From contig NZ_PYGK01000021.1 in the NCBI RefSeq assembly GCF_003014595.1, positions 62,001 through 126,000 of the forward strand: 64,000 nucleotides of DNA, read 5' to 3'. The DNA is from Chitinophaga ginsengisoli. GTDB taxonomy: Bacteria; Bacteroidota; Bacteroidia; Chitinophagales; Chitinophagaceae. Made by a program: the position numbers and the translations under genes. Positions 17,086 to 26,163 of this stretch are shown here, in pieces. Within the stretch, counting starts at the first letter, position 1; the number at the start of each line of letters is the position of its first letter. The notes beneath the pieces are model-generated. The model worked only from the letters and a program-made list of their open reading frames with translations, was not told the origin of the DNA and ran no database searches.

Positions 17086-18948
17086 CTATTTGAACTCCTG
17101 CATCTCTACCAGCTTCCTGTAAATACCATTGTTGGCAATCAATTGATCATGCGTACCTTGTTCTTTGATCTCTCCTTTGTCCAGTACCACGATCTCATCG
17201 GCATGCTGAATAGTAGAAAGACGGTGTGCAATGACGATAGTGGTGCGATTTTCCATCAGTCTGTCCAGTGCATCCTGCACCAGCTTTTCAGATTCTGTGT
17301 CCAATGCGGAAGTTGCTTCGTCGAGTATGAGAATAGGAGGATTTTTAAAGATAGCGCGTGCGATAGTCAGGCGCTGACGCTGGCCGCCACTGAGTTTCAT
17401 ACCCCTGTCGCCGATAGAGGTATCATAACCGTTTTCAAGCTGCACAATGAATTCATGGGCATTGGCGATCCTGGCTGCGTTGATCACCGCTTCTCTGTCA
17501 GCGTCGGGCTGACCGAAGGCGATGTTATTGAAAACAGTATCATTAAAGAGTATAGCCTCCTGGGATACCATGCCTATCAATGCGCGGAGGTCATGCATTT
17601 TTACATCACGGATGTCCTGTCCATCAATTTGGATGCTACCGGAAGTAACATCATAGAAACGAGGGATCAGATCGGCCATGGTGGATTTACCAGCACCACT
17701 TTTACCTACCAGTGCAATCATGCGGCCTTTGGCTATTTCCAGCTGTACATTCTTTAGTACCGGGCCCAGTTCTATGTTCTTTTCTGTTGAATTTGCTTTA
17801 TAGGAAAAGGAAACATTGTCAAATCTGATCTCACGTTCAAAGCCGGACAGTGCTTTTGCATCTGGTTTATCAACAATAGTATTGGCCTGGTCAATGATGC
17901 GCAATACCCTGTCGCCGGCAGAGATCCCTCTTGGTAAAGCTGTAAAGGCGGTACCGATTGATTTGGCAGGGGCCAGGATCTGGAAATAGAAACCCAGGTA
18001 GGCAATGAAGGCGCTTGCCGTCAATGTATTGGATCCTGACAGGATCAGGTTCCCTCCATACAGCATAATCACGATTACCACCAATACGCCTAATATTTCA
18101 GATACCGGAGACGCCATCTCACGCTGATTCTGCATCGCCCTTATCGTATTGGCATAGGCAACATTATCCTGGTGGAATTTGCCCTTGATGAATTTCTCGG
18201 CATTGAACGCCTTGATGATACGTACGCCTGATAAGGTTTCCTCTGTGATATTCAATATTTTACCCAGGATATTCTGTCCTATGTTGGAATGTTTTTTCAG
18301 CTTTTTAGAAACGGAACTGAGGACCAGTCCGGAGATAGGAAAGAATAACAGCGTGAAAAAGGTCAGCTCTTTCGAGATGTAGAACAGGGCAATGAAGGTG
18401 GTTATGATCACCAACGGATCACGAAGAATAGTCTGTAGCGCAGTGATCACGGAGTTCTCCACTTCTACCACGTCACTACTGAGCACCGACAGCAGGTCGC
18501 CTTTGCGCTCATTATGGAAGAATCCCAGGGATTGTGTCGTGTACTGATGAAATACGATCTCTCTCATCTTGCGTACGATGTTTACACGCATACGTGTCAG
18601 CACCTTCTGACTCAGGTAGCCGAAAAGGTTTTTCAGTAGTATGCTGATGAAGAGGATGATACATACATATACTAATACAGGGAATTTATTACCATTATAC
18701 CTTCTGAGCAGGTCTGACAGATAATAATAGAAAACATCCTTGAAATAAGCCGCCGTCAGGGAAAAAGATGGTAAATGTGTCACTGCTTCCTGGTGGCCGC
18801 CGGTACCAAACAGTGCATCCATCAAAGGAATGAGCAATGAAAAGTTCATCAAGCCGAAAATGGTATAAAGCAACACATATACAACATATTCCGGAATGTA
18901 GTGGTGATAGGGCTTCGACAAACTCAGCAACCTGAAAAAAGTCTTCAT
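17086..18948 (-). CDS. ABC exporter, fused permease and ATPase (MsbA-like)
   Basis: 620 residues. About 330 N-terminal residues form the six-helix ABC-exporter membrane domain; the C-terminal ~250 are the nucleotide-binding domain with Walker A GKSGAGKST, signature LSGGQRQR, Walker B ILILDEATSALD and the H-loop IAHRLST. Homodimeric exporters of this kind flip lipids (MsbA, lipid A core) or export drugs. The surroundings do not specify a substrate. It stands upstream of the glycosyltransferase-HAD gene on the same strand with a 126-bp gap that contains a promoter, so the two are probably separate units. Confidence 0.93.
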   Translation of the reverse strand: MKTFFRLLSLSKPYHHYIPEYVVYVLLYTIFGLMNFSLLIPLMDALFGTGGHQEAVTHLPSFSLTAAYFKDVFYYYLSDLLRRYNGNKFPVLVYVCIILFISILLKNLFGYLSQKVLTRMRVNIVRKMREIVFHQYTTQSLGFFHNERKGDLLSVLSSDVVEVENSVITALQTILRDPLVIITTFIALFYISKELTFFTLLFFPISGLVLSSVSKKLKKHSNIGQNILGKILNITEETLSGVRIIKAFNAEKFIKGKFHQDNVAYANTIRAMQNQREMASPVSEILGVLVVIVIMLYGGNLILSGSNTLTASAFIAYLGFYFQILAPAKSIGTAFTALPRGISAGDRVLRIIDQANTIVDKPDAKALSGFEREIRFDNVSFSYKANSTEKNIELGPVLKNVQLEIAKGRMIALVGKSGAGKSTMADLIPRFYDVTSGSIQIDGQDIRDVKMHDLRALIGMVSQEAILFNDTVFNNIAFGQPDADREAVINAARIANAHEFIVQLENGYDTSIGDRGMKLSGGQRQRLTIARAIFKNPPILILDEATSALDTESEKLVQDALDRLMENRTTIVIAHRLSTIQHADEIVVLDKGEIKEQGTHDQLIANNGIYRKLVEMQEFK

Positions 18949-19029
18949 CTTACGATTATTTATCTTGTCTGTTTATCCTTTCCGGAAGCAGGAGCCGATT
19001 TTATATCTGTCAGCACATGCCCGTTTCCT

Positions 19030-19037
19030 TATCTTTG
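19030..19037 (+). promoter_or_regulatory. -7 promoter element for rbfA
   Basis: TATCTTTG, 57 bases before the rbfA ATG. Confidence 0.6.
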
Positions 19038-19093
19038 CCGGAGAAGATTGAATTAAGGGTGCAAGTTAATACAATCTCAAATCTTAAAATATT

Positions 19094-19468
19094 ATGCAGG
19101 AAAGCAAAAGACAGAAACAGATAGGGCAGCTGTTACAGAAAGAACTCAGCGACATCTTTCAGCGTATGGGGTTTAACGTACTGGAGGGAGGCATGATCTC
19201 CATCTCCGCCGTACGTATGACGCCAGACCTGCTGGAGGCAAGGGTGTACCTGAGTATGTTTCAGATAGCCGATAACCACGCTATGGTGAACCGGATCAAG
19301 GAAAGAATGGGTGAGATCAAGAAAGAACTGGGAAATCGCGTAGGCAAACAATTACGCCGTGTGCCCGAGATCTCACTGTTCCTCGATGATACGCTCGATT
19401 ACGTGTTCAAAATGGAAGAACTGTTCAAGAAGATCAAGGACGACGAAGGAGGGAAGGAAAACAACTAA
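19094..19468 (+). CDS. rbfA: Ribosome-binding factor A
   Basis: 124 residues. RbfA is a KH-fold protein that binds the 30S subunit during late maturation of the 16S rRNA 5' end. Typical family features are the N-terminal helix (QKQIGQLLQKELSDIFQR), the central ISISAVRMTPDLLEARVYLSMF strand region, and RRVPEISLFLDDTLDYVFKMEELF near the end. The length is normal. It is followed after 12 bases by the LolC/E-like permease gene, so the two form an operon. Confidence 0.95.
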   Translation: MQESKRQKQIGQLLQKELSDIFQRMGFNVLEGGMISISAVRMTPDLLEARVYLSMFQIADNHAMVNRIKERMGEIKKELGNRVGKQLRRVPEISLFLDDTLDYVFKMEELFKKIKDDEGGKENN

Positions 19469-19480
19469 AATTGTATCAAG

Positions 19481-20707
19481 TTGATCTGGCAGTTCGCATC
19501 CCGTTATTTCAGGGCTAAAAAAAGTACCAATGCCATCAATATTATTGCCTGGGTTAGTGTATCGGCTATTGCTGTAGGGGCAGGTGCGCTGATCGTTATC
19601 CTCAGCGTATTTAACGGATTTGAAGGACTGGTGAAATCTCTCTATACCACTTTTTATCCTTCGGTGAAGATCAGCGCGGTGACTGGCAAAAGTATTACGC
19701 TTACGCCGGCACAATTGAAACAGATCGCTGGAGTGAAAGGCGTCGCGGATATGACGGAAGTTGTGGAAGAGAAAGCGGTATTACGTTACGGAGAGGGTGA
19801 TCAGACCATTGCCATTCTGAAAGGAGTGGACGGCAACTACAATAAGGTGGCCGCTGTAGATAAAAGTATTGCCCATGGTAAATTTGATACGGGTGAAGAA
19901 AACGGTTACAAGGCAGTACTGGGAATCGAACTGGAAATAGCACTCGGCGTGGATCTTGAACGGGATATGACACCTATTAGTGTATATCTGCCCCGTCGGA
20001 ATGTGAAGAGCTTTACGACGCCGGAAGAGGCGCTGGGTAGTGGCGTATTATATCCCGCGGGATCTTTTGCCATCCAGCAGGAGTTCAATAGCAAGTATGT
20101 GATCACAAATATTGCCTTCATGCGCGGGCTGCTGGGGATGAAGGACGATGAGATGTCGGCGCTGGAGGTGAAAGGCATACATGGTCTGGACGACATGGTG
20201 CTCAAGCAACGGTTGCAGGCATTACTGGGGAATGGCTATACGATTGAAACCCGCTATGAGCAGAACCAGGCATTGTACGCCATTATGCAAACAGAGCGCT
20301 GGGCGGTATACGTCATCATGAGTTTCATCCTGATGATCGCAGCATTTAATATGATCGGCTGCCTCTATATGCTGGTGATGGAAAAACAAAAGGATATCAC
20401 TATCCTGAAAGCGATGGGTGCGCGGCCACGATTGATCACACGTATTTTCCTGATGGAGGGAATGATCATAGCTGGCATAGGGACCCTGATCGGATTTGGG
20501 ATCAGTATCTTATTCTGCCTGCTGCAGCAGAAGTTTGGATTGATAACGCTGGAAGAAGAGTCTTTCCTGGTGAGTGCCTACCCGGTAAGTATGCAGGTGA
20601 GTGATTTCATCCTGGTCAGTATTACCATTATCGTGATAGGACTGGGAGCCAGTTGGTATCCTGCGCGGAGGGCCGGTCGTCAGGATATCGAACTGAAGGC
20701 GACCTGA
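19481..20707 (+). CDS. LolC/LolE-type (FtsX-fold) ABC transporter permease
   Basis: 408 residues from a TTG at 19481 (no ATG is available near the N-terminus). One N-terminal helix (INIIAWVSVSAIAVGAGALIVILSVFNGFEGL) is followed by a periplasmic MacB-PCD-like domain (about 45-260) and three C-terminal helices (WAVYVIMSFILMIAAFNMIGCLYMLVMEKQKDITILKAMGA... and so on). This layout fits LolC/E permeases that extract lipoproteins for delivery to the outer membrane. The cognate ATPase (LolD) is not adjacent. It is translated in an operon behind rbfA. Confidence 0.88.
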   Translation: MIWQFASRYFRAKKSTNAINIIAWVSVSAIAVGAGALIVILSVFNGFEGLVKSLYTTFYPSVKISAVTGKSITLTPAQLKQIAGVKGVADMTEVVEEKAVLRYGEGDQTIAILKGVDGNYNKVAAVDKSIAHGKFDTGEENGYKAVLGIELEIALGVDLERDMTPISVYLPRRNVKSFTTPEEALGSGVLYPAGSFAIQQEFNSKYVITNIAFMRGLLGMKDDEMSALEVKGIHGLDDMVLKQRLQALLGNGYTIETRYEQNQALYAIMQTERWAVYVIMSFILMIAAFNMIGCLYMLVMEKQKDITILKAMGARPRLITRIFLMEGMIIAGIGTLIGFGISILFCLLQQKFGLITLEEESFLVSAYPVSMQVSDFILVSITIIVIGLGASWYPARRAGRQDIELKAT

Positions 20708-20736
20708 TAGCTGCGTAAGACATACATGATATAAAT

Positions 20737-20768
20737 AAAAAAGCATCCGCCTGAGACGGATGCTTTTT
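20737..20768. terminator. Bidirectional terminator
   Basis: AAAAAAGCATCCG and CGGATGCTTTTTT form a perfect stem with T-runs on both strands. It serves the plus-strand rbfA operon and could serve the minus-strand transketolase gene. Confidence 0.85.
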
Positions 20769-20910
20769 TATTTATAAATATCTTCAGAAAAGGGCTCCGG
20801 GAGCGTTATGTAAGATCACAATACTTCCCATATTGGCTGTCTGTAAAGATATCTCCCCGGGGGAGTTATACTATGCAGATAGTCATTCCCGATTCCAACT
20901 GATCAATCAA

Positions 20911-21750
20911 TTAATAGTCGCCCAATTCTGTTGCCGGTAACTGTGCGAGTGCTTTAGCCAGCTGCTCATCGCTTGGAGCGATACCATGCCATTCGTGATG
21001 ACCTTCCATGAAGTCAACGCCCTTACCCATTACGGTTTTCATCAGGATTACGATAGGCTGTCCCTTGCCGGTTAAGCTAATTGCTTTCTCGAGGGTAGTA
21101 ACTACTTCGTCCATATTATTACCGTCCATGTGCAGCACTTTCCAGCCGAAGGCAGCAAATTTAGGTTCCAGGTCGCCCAGGCCCGCTACATCTTCTACTG
21201 TACCATCGATCTGCTGGCCATTCCAGTCAACCGTTACGATGAGATTGTCAACTTTATGATGGGGAGCAAACATGATAGCTTCCCAGTTCTGACCTTCTTC
21301 CAGTTCACCATCACCGTGGAGGGAGAATACGAAACGGTCATCATTATTTAACTTTTTAGTCAGTGCAGCACCAATGGCTACGCTCATACCCTGGCCGAGG
21401 GAACCTGAAGCAACCCTTACACCTGGCAGGTGTTCATGGGTGGTAGGGTGACCCTGAAGGCGGGAATTGAGTTTACGGAAAGTAGCCAGTTCTTCTTTGG
21501 GGAAATAGCCGGCGTGGGCTAAAGTGCTGTAGAATACTGGTGAAATGTGCCCGTTTGAAAGGAAGAACAGGTCCTGATCTCCACCATCCATGTCAAAAGG
21601 CTGCGGCTTATGCTGCATAACTTTGAAATAAAGGGCAGTAAAGAAATCTGCACATCCTAAAGAACCGCCTGGATGACCGCTTTGGCAGCCATGCACCATA
21701 CGAACTATATCCCGTCTTATTTGTGTTGCTATGTCTTTCAACTGAGGCAT
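20911..21750 (-). CDS. Transketolase, N-terminal subunit (split form)
   Basis: 279 residues covering the TPP-binding half of transketolase: HPGGSLGCADFFTALY, GSLGQGMSVAIGAA and the TPP motif GDGELEEGQNWEA...N. It ends at the inter-domain boundary (...LPATELGDY), so it is the N-subunit of a two-gene enzyme that transfers two-carbon units in the pentose phosphate pathway. The C-subunit usually lies directly next to it, but here both neighbours are unrelated and no C-subunit is present in the window. Confidence 0.93.
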   Translation of the reverse strand: MPQLKDIATQIRRDIVRMVHGCQSGHPGGSLGCADFFTALYFKVMQHKPQPFDMDGGDQDLFFLSNGHISPVFYSTLAHAGYFPKEELATFRKLNSRLQGHPTTHEHLPGVRVASGSLGQGMSVAIGAALTKKLNNDDRFVFSLHGDGELEEGQNWEAIMFAPHHKVDNLIVTVDWNGQQIDGTVEDVAGLGDLEPKFAAFGWKVLHMDGNNMDEVVTTLEKAISLTGKGQPIVILMKTVMGKGVDFMEGHHEWHGIAPSDEQLAKALAQLPATELGDY

Positions 21751-21899
21751 GATAATTGCAAATTTTGAATTGCTAAATTAATAGAAAAATTAGATAGATT
21801 CCTGGCATATTTAGTCTCTAAGCTAATAGTTTTTAATGATTCCGGGAACCAAATCTATTTAATTTCCTATTTTTTTGATACACATTTGATTGAAATTAA

Positions 21900-21907
21900 T
21901 ATCTTTG
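21900..21907 (+). promoter_or_regulatory. -7 promoter element for the WecA/TagO-like gene
   Basis: TATCTTTG 22 bases before the ATG, with a possible -33 TTTG at 21874-21877 (spacing 22). Confidence 0.65.
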
Positions 21908-21929
21908 TAATAATCAAGCCCCTCCCAAC

Positions 21930-23084
21930 ATGGAGAATGTTTTAATTGCGACCGTCCTGAGTTTTGTTATAACCTATTTTGCAATCCCTGTTTTGATAAG
22001 GGTTGCGGAGTTGAAACATCTTTATGACGAACCAGACGAACGGAAATCTCACAAGGCTCGTATACCAACTTTAGGGGGTATCGGTTTTTTTTCAGGATTT
22101 GTGATGGCATCAGCGGTATGTGTACCGACTTTTGCTGATTCCCCTTTCCAATATATGGTGGCTGCATTCATCGTAATCTTTATGGTTGGGATGAAAGATG
22201 ACATAGTGGGACTTTCTCCGCTTAAAAAACTGATTGGTCAATTAATGGCCTCATTTGCCGTAATATACCTGGGTAATTTACAGATCAGCAGTATGTATGG
22301 GATCATGGGCATTGATGCACTTCCTCCACATTTCAGCCTTTTACTAACTTATTTTACTTTCCTGGTTATTATAAATGCGTTTAACCTGATCGATGGTGTA
22401 GACGGTCTTGCCGGTAGCATTGGTATGCTGGTATCCGGTGTATTGGGTACCTACTTCCTGTATACAGGCGAATTGCTGTACGCGGTAATGGGTTTTGCCA
22501 TGGCAGGTGGCCTGGCAGCTTTCCTTATCTATAATATTTCTCCTGCACGTATATTCATGGGGGACACAGGCTCCCTGATGGTCGGACTGGTAAATGCCAT
22601 CCTGGCTGTCAAATTCATTGAAGTTGCCGGTAATCCCGCCGGTAAACTGCCTGTCACTTCTGTACCTATCGTGGCAATCGCTATCCTGATCATGCCGCTG
22701 TTCGATACATTACGTGTGTTTGCCATCCGTATGATGCATGGAAGATCTCCTTTCTCTGCTGACCGTAACCACATTCACCACTATCTGCTGGAACTGGGTC
22801 TGAATCACAAACAGACCGCCGTAGTAATGGTGATGATCAATGCAGGTTATATCGCCCTGGCTTTTGCCCTGCAGGACATCGGTTCTGGTTACCTGTTGAG
22901 TGTCATCCTGGTATCAGCGTTGTTACTTACCGGCATACTGTACCAGATGAAAAAGAGAAAGGAAGCTATGTTGCGGGCGCTTACTGTATCCGCTATCAAG
23001 GATGCAGCCAGTGAAACGCAAACGACGGTTACTCATCCCAAGATCCTGCGCGTGAATACGAAAGGTATCCTGCAGGACAAGTAA
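21930..23084 (+). CDS. Undecaprenyl-phosphate sugar-1-phosphate transferase (WecA/TagO/MraY family)
   Basis: 384 residues with about ten membrane helices. Motifs: DEPDERKSHKARIPTLGG near the N-terminus, KDDIVGLSPLKKL (catalytic Asp pair), NAFNLIDGVDGLAG, FMGDTGS and the C-terminal histidine loop ADRNHIHHYLLELGL. This places it with WecA/TagO/WbpL enzymes, which load a HexNAc-1-phosphate onto the lipid carrier to start O-antigen, capsule or teichoic-type polymers, rather than with MraY. There is no neighbouring polysaccharide cluster. The start at 21930 is supported by the promoter just upstream. Confidence 0.9.
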   Translation: MENVLIATVLSFVITYFAIPVLIRVAELKHLYDEPDERKSHKARIPTLGGIGFFSGFVMASAVCVPTFADSPFQYMVAAFIVIFMVGMKDDIVGLSPLKKLIGQLMASFAVIYLGNLQISSMYGIMGIDALPPHFSLLLTYFTFLVIINAFNLIDGVDGLAGSIGMLVSGVLGTYFLYTGELLYAVMGFAMAGGLAAFLIYNISPARIFMGDTGSLMVGLVNAILAVKFIEVAGNPAGKLPVTSVPIVAIAILIMPLFDTLRVFAIRMMHGRSPFSADRNHIHHYLLELGLNHKQTAVVMVMINAGYIALAFALQDIGSGYLLSVILVSALLLTGILYQMKKRKEAMLRALTVSAIKDAASETQTTVTHPKILRVNTKGILQDK

Positions 23085-23130
23085 TTTCAGGCCCGGTTAC
23101 CCTTAACCGGCGCCCTTCCCTTTGTAACAA

Positions 23131-23162
23131 CTTTCCAATTTCAGATAAATCCTGTAGGTTTG
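23131..23162 (+). promoter_or_regulatory. Complete Bacteroidota promoter (-33 TTTG, -7 TAGGTTTG) for frr
   Basis: TTTG at 23131-23134, a 20-base spacer, and TAGGTTTG at 23155-23162. This is the best-spaced promoter in the window. The ATG follows 23 bases later. Confidence 0.75.
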
Positions 23163-23185
23163 CAGGCACTTAATTATTTTTTGCT

Positions 23186-23749
23186 ATGCAAGAAGATCTA
23201 ACGTTAATTATAGACGACGCCACCGAAACCATGCAAAAGGCCATCGCACATCTGGAGGTGGAACTTACCAAGATCAGGGCCGGTAAAGCTAACCCACAGA
23301 TATTAGATGGAATTACGGTAGAATATTATGGCGCGCCTACTCCCCTTGCGCAGGTAGCCAACATTGCAGTGGCGGATGCCCGGACCTTGACTGTTCAGCC
23401 ATGGGAAAGGAATATGCTGCAGCCAATCGAAAGGGCAATTATTGCATCTAATATTGGCATTAACCCACAGAACGACGGTCAGATTATCCGTATGTTCCTG
23501 CCACCGTTGACTGAAGAAAGAAGAAAGGAATTTGTAAAACGTGCCCTCGGTGAAGGTGAACAGGCGAAAATTGCTATCAGGAACATCCGCAGAGATGCGA
23601 TCGAAGCAATCAAAAAATTACAAAAAGATGGTCTGAGTGAAGACACTGCGAAAGACGCAGAGGCTGATATCCAGAGCCTGACCAACAAATATATTGAGAT
23701 AGTGGACAAACACACTGCCCAGAAGGAAAAAGAGATCATGGTGATCTAA
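23186..23749 (+). CDS. frr: Ribosome recycling factor
   Basis: 187 residues, the usual length. RRF with EF-G splits the post-termination ribosome. Diagnostic segments: TKIRAGKANPQILDGITVEYYGAPTPL, the VQPWERNMLQPIERAI region, GQIIRMFLPPLTEERRKEFVKRA, and the C-terminal helix KYIEIVDKHTAQKEKEIM. The gene has its own promoter and a convergent terminator. pyrH, its common partner, is not adjacent. Confidence 0.97.
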   Translation: MQEDLTLIIDDATETMQKAIAHLEVELTKIRAGKANPQILDGITVEYYGAPTPLAQVANIAVADARTLTVQPWERNMLQPIERAIIASNIGINPQNDGQIIRMFLPPLTEERRKEFVKRALGEGEQAKIAIRNIRRDAIEAIKKLQKDGLSEDTAKDAEADIQSLTNKYIEIVDKHTAQKEKEIMVI

Positions 23750-23774
23750 ATCCAATGGGAAGAAAGCATTTAAA

Positions 23775-23806
23775 CAAAACGCTGGTCCGTCAGGATCAGC
23801 GTTTTG
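23775..23806. terminator. Bidirectional terminator between frr and the DMT transporter gene
   Basis: CAAAACGCTG / CAGCGTTTTG, a perfect 10-bp stem with A/T runs on both sides; the right arm overlaps the 3' end of the minus-strand gene. Confidence 0.8.
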
Positions 23807-24665
23807 CTTTATTCACAATATATACGCCCGCCAGTATAACGCCCAGACATAAAACCTGCAGGAAAGAGATCCGCTCCCCCGCCAGCAAGCCCCAGCCAAT
23901 AGCAACCACCGGCAATGCATAAGTAACCATCGAAGCGAATAAAGCGCCGGCCTTATTGATCAGGATATAAAATAATACGGAGGCTATACCGCTACCCAGT
24001 ATGCCCAATGTAACACTGGCTCCCATTGAACGCCAGGGAATTGCAGGACCTGATAGTAAAGAGAAGAAGTCGGTGTATAGCAGAATAGGTAATGCAAAAA
24101 TAGCGCAGAAGAACAGTGCTATAGAGCCCAGCTGTAAGGAACTGTATCCTTTCAGGTAATGATGTACCAGGGCGATGTTGACGCCATAGCAGGCAGTGGC
24201 CACGACGATCCATAAGCCATAGTACCAGTAGCCGGTATCTACACCTTTCACCACAAAGAGCAATACGACGCCCAACAGACCAATAAAAATACCCAGCAGC
24301 TGCTGCCTGACAATAGGTGCGTGGAAAATGAAAAAGCCTGCCAGCAGTGACATCAGTGGTACAAGACCGTTTAAGATGCCCGCCAGCGCGCTGTCAATAC
24401 GGGTTTCTGCAATACAGAACAGGTAAGCCGGTAAAAGATTACCCAGAATGCCGGACAGGATAATGACAGGGATTTTATTCAGCGGCGTCTGACGAATGAA
24501 CTTGAAGAAAAACGGTAGTAAGGCTATGCCTGCACTAAACAGGCGCAAGCTGGCTACCTGGTAGGGTGAAAGCGCTTCCAGACCGATTTTCATCAGTATG
24601 AAGGAACTACCCCAGGTTAATGATAATAACAGGAAAATACTCCAGTTGACGGCACGGCTGTTCAC
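23796..24665 (-). CDS. EamA/DMT-family transporter
   Basis: 289 residues from a GTG at 24665 (no ATG nearby). Ten hydrophobic helices in two EamA repeats: repeat 1 begins SIFLLLSLTWGSSFILMKIG...SPYQVASLRLF, repeat 2 YGLWIVVATACYGVNIALVHHYL. These inner-membrane proteins move amino acids, nucleosides or other small metabolites, usually outward; the substrate cannot be inferred. It is divergent from ppk2. Confidence 0.92.
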   Translation of the reverse strand: MNSRAVNWSIFLLLSLTWGSSFILMKIGLEALSPYQVASLRLFSAGIALLPFFFKFIRQTPLNKIPVIILSGILGNLLPAYLFCIAETRIDSALAGILNGLVPLMSLLAGFFIFHAPIVRQQLLGIFIGLLGVVLLFVVKGVDTGYWYYGLWIVVATACYGVNIALVHHYLKGYSSLQLGSIALFFCAIFALPILLYTDFFSLLSGPAIPWRSMGASVTLGILGSGIASVLFYILINKAGALFASMVTYALPVVAIGWGLLAGERISFLQVLCLGVILAGVYIVNKAKR

Positions 24666-24694
24666 ACAAGATTGTTTTAAGTCAGCAAAGGTCC

Positions 24695-24761
24695 GTATAT
24701 TTTGTTACATGACTGAGTAGAAATTATGGGGATACAACACTTCGGAGTATATTTTGTTACA
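24695..24761. promoter_or_regulatory. 15-bp direct repeat in the divergent intergenic region
   Basis: GTATATTTTGTTACA occurs at 24695-24709 and again at 24747-24761, 52 bases apart. Each contains a near -7 element (TATATTTTG). These are duplicate promoters or operator sites for ppk2 and/or the DMT gene. Confidence 0.45.
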
Positions 24762-24786
24762 GTTACATGAACTTAACCCTTAACTG

Positions 24787-25527
24787 ATGAACAAGATCAA
24801 TTTATCAGATATCAGTACAAGAGCCCCTGAAGGAATGGACAAGAAAGCTGTTAAGGCAGTTACCCAGGAAATAGTACAGGAGCTGGATGAATTACAGAAC
24901 CTGTTATTTGCAGAACATAAACATGCCGTGTTGGTAGTATTACAGGGCATGGATGCCAGCGGTAAAGATGGGCTTATCAGGAATGTATTAGGCAATATGA
25001 ATCCCCAGGGCGTAAATGTACGCGGATTTAAAGCGCCGACAGAAGAAGAAAAAGACCACGATTTCCTCTGGCGTATACATAGGTTTGCGCCCGCAAAAGG
25101 AATGATACATGTGTTTAACCGTTCGCACTATGAAGATATCCTGGTGCAACGCGTACATAAATGGATCGATGATGAAACAGCCGTGAAGAGAATGCAGGCT
25201 ATCAACGATTTTGAACGGCTGCTGGTGGAACATAACAATACAGCTGTCCTGAAATTCTATCTGCATGTATCAGAAGAAAAACAGAAAGAGCGACTGAAAG
25301 AAAGAATGGAAGATCCACATAAAATGTGGAAATATAATAAGAATGATTCGACAGAAATCAAGCTACGGAAGGATTATCTGAAAATGTATGAAGACGCGAT
25401 CGAGCACTGTAATGATGTAAAATGGATCATTCTGCCATCAGATCAGAACTGGTATAAAGAGTACGTTGTAGCACAAACGTTAAGGGACACACTTCGTTCT
25501 TTCAGGATGGAATATCCGAAACTATAG
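24787..25527 (+). CDS. ppk2: Polyphosphate kinase 2 family protein
   Basis: 246 residues, single-domain PPK2. PPK2 enzymes transfer phosphate between polyphosphate and nucleotides (AMP, ADP, GDP). Visible: Walker A GMDASGKDG (54-62), the lid and substrate region VRGFKAPTEEEKDHDFLWRIH, FNRSHYEDIL (Walker B-like DRSWY position), and KFYLHVSEEKQKERLKER...MWKYN. The class (I-III) cannot be told from reading. It precedes mscL by 83 bases on the same strand; both could belong to stress adaptation. Confidence 0.93.
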   Translation: MNKINLSDISTRAPEGMDKKAVKAVTQEIVQELDELQNLLFAEHKHAVLVVLQGMDASGKDGLIRNVLGNMNPQGVNVRGFKAPTEEEKDHDFLWRIHRFAPAKGMIHVFNRSHYEDILVQRVHKWIDDETAVKRMQAINDFERLLVEHNNTAVLKFYLHVSEEKQKERLKERMEDPHKMWKYNKNDSTEIKLRKDYLKMYEDAIEHCNDVKWIILPSDQNWYKEYVVAQTLRDTLRSFRMEYPKL

Positions 25528-25610
25528 TAGTAAAATATTAACAGTTATATAGTTATAAAGTATAATAATTATCTTAGCCGCAGATTGTCTTCACCCTTAA
25601 AAAGTTTATT

Positions 25611-26042
25611 ATGTCGTTCTTCAAAGAATTTAAAGAGTTTGCCACCAAAGGGAATGTTATTGATCTGGCTGTCGGTGTTATCATTGGTGCTGCTTTCGGG
25701 AAAATTGTTTCCTCATTGGTTGATAATATATTCATGCCAATACTGGGAATCCTTACAGGTAAGGTAGACTTCAAAGAAAAATTCTTTCAGCTGGACCACA
25801 GCAAGGGCACGGTAGATACGCTTGAAGCAGCAAAGACAGCCGGTATTCCGGTAGTATCGTACGGTGTGTTCATACAGAACTGTATTGATTTTGTTATCAT
25901 GGCGTTTTGTATCTTTCTGCTGGTGAAATTTATCAATCGCCTCACCAGGAAGAAAGAAGAAGCACCTACCCCAGCTGCGCCTGAGCTATCAACACAGGAA
26001 AAACTGCTTATGGAGATCCGTGATGTATTGAAGAATAAGTAA
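25611..26042 (+). CDS. mscL: Large-conductance mechanosensitive channel
   Basis: 143 residues. MscL is a homopentameric emergency valve opened by membrane tension on hypo-osmotic shock. The N-terminal helix and pore helix FKEFATKGNVIDLAVGVIIGAAFGKIVSSLVDNIFMP carry the family signature. The second helix is FVIMAFCIFLLVKFINRL, and a cytoplasmic C-terminal bundle ends LSTQEKLLMEIRDVLKNK. The length is normal. Confidence 0.97.
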   Translation: MSFFKEFKEFATKGNVIDLAVGVIIGAAFGKIVSSLVDNIFMPILGILTGKVDFKEKFFQLDHSKGTVDTLEAAKTAGIPVVSYGVFIQNCIDFVIMAFCIFLLVKFINRLTRKKEEAPTPAAPELSTQEKLLMEIRDVLKNK

Positions 26043-26055
26043 TCTTATATACTAC

Positions 26056-26114
26056 GCTGGCCCGGAGTTTTGGAGCATGTCGCTGTCACTGCAGCGACAA
26101 TGCTTTGGGCCAGC
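26056..26114 (+). other. Strong two-part hairpin after mscL
   Basis: An outer 8-bp stem GCTGGCCC / GGGCCAGC (26056-26063 and 26107-26114) and an inner stem GTCGCTG / CAGCGAC plus AGCAT/ATGCT. It is followed by TGCCTTTATAT, a weak T tract, so it may be an inefficient terminator or a stable mRNA 3' end. Confidence 0.5.
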
Positions 26115-26155
26115 TGCCTTTATATCCCGTCTGGGAAAGTTCCCCGTTAGTTTCC

Positions 26156-26163
26156 TATTTTTG
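26156..26163 (+). promoter_or_regulatory. -7 promoter element for the DUF3078 gene
   Basis: TATTTTTG, followed in the 5' leader by a 6-bp hairpin (GCCACG / CGTGGC at 26166-26171 and 26181-26186). Confidence 0.6.

Noticed and set aside
26041..26120. Possible tRNA after mscL because of strong pairing
   Set aside because: No cloverleaf, anticodon arm or T-loop sequence; it is a simple nested hairpin.
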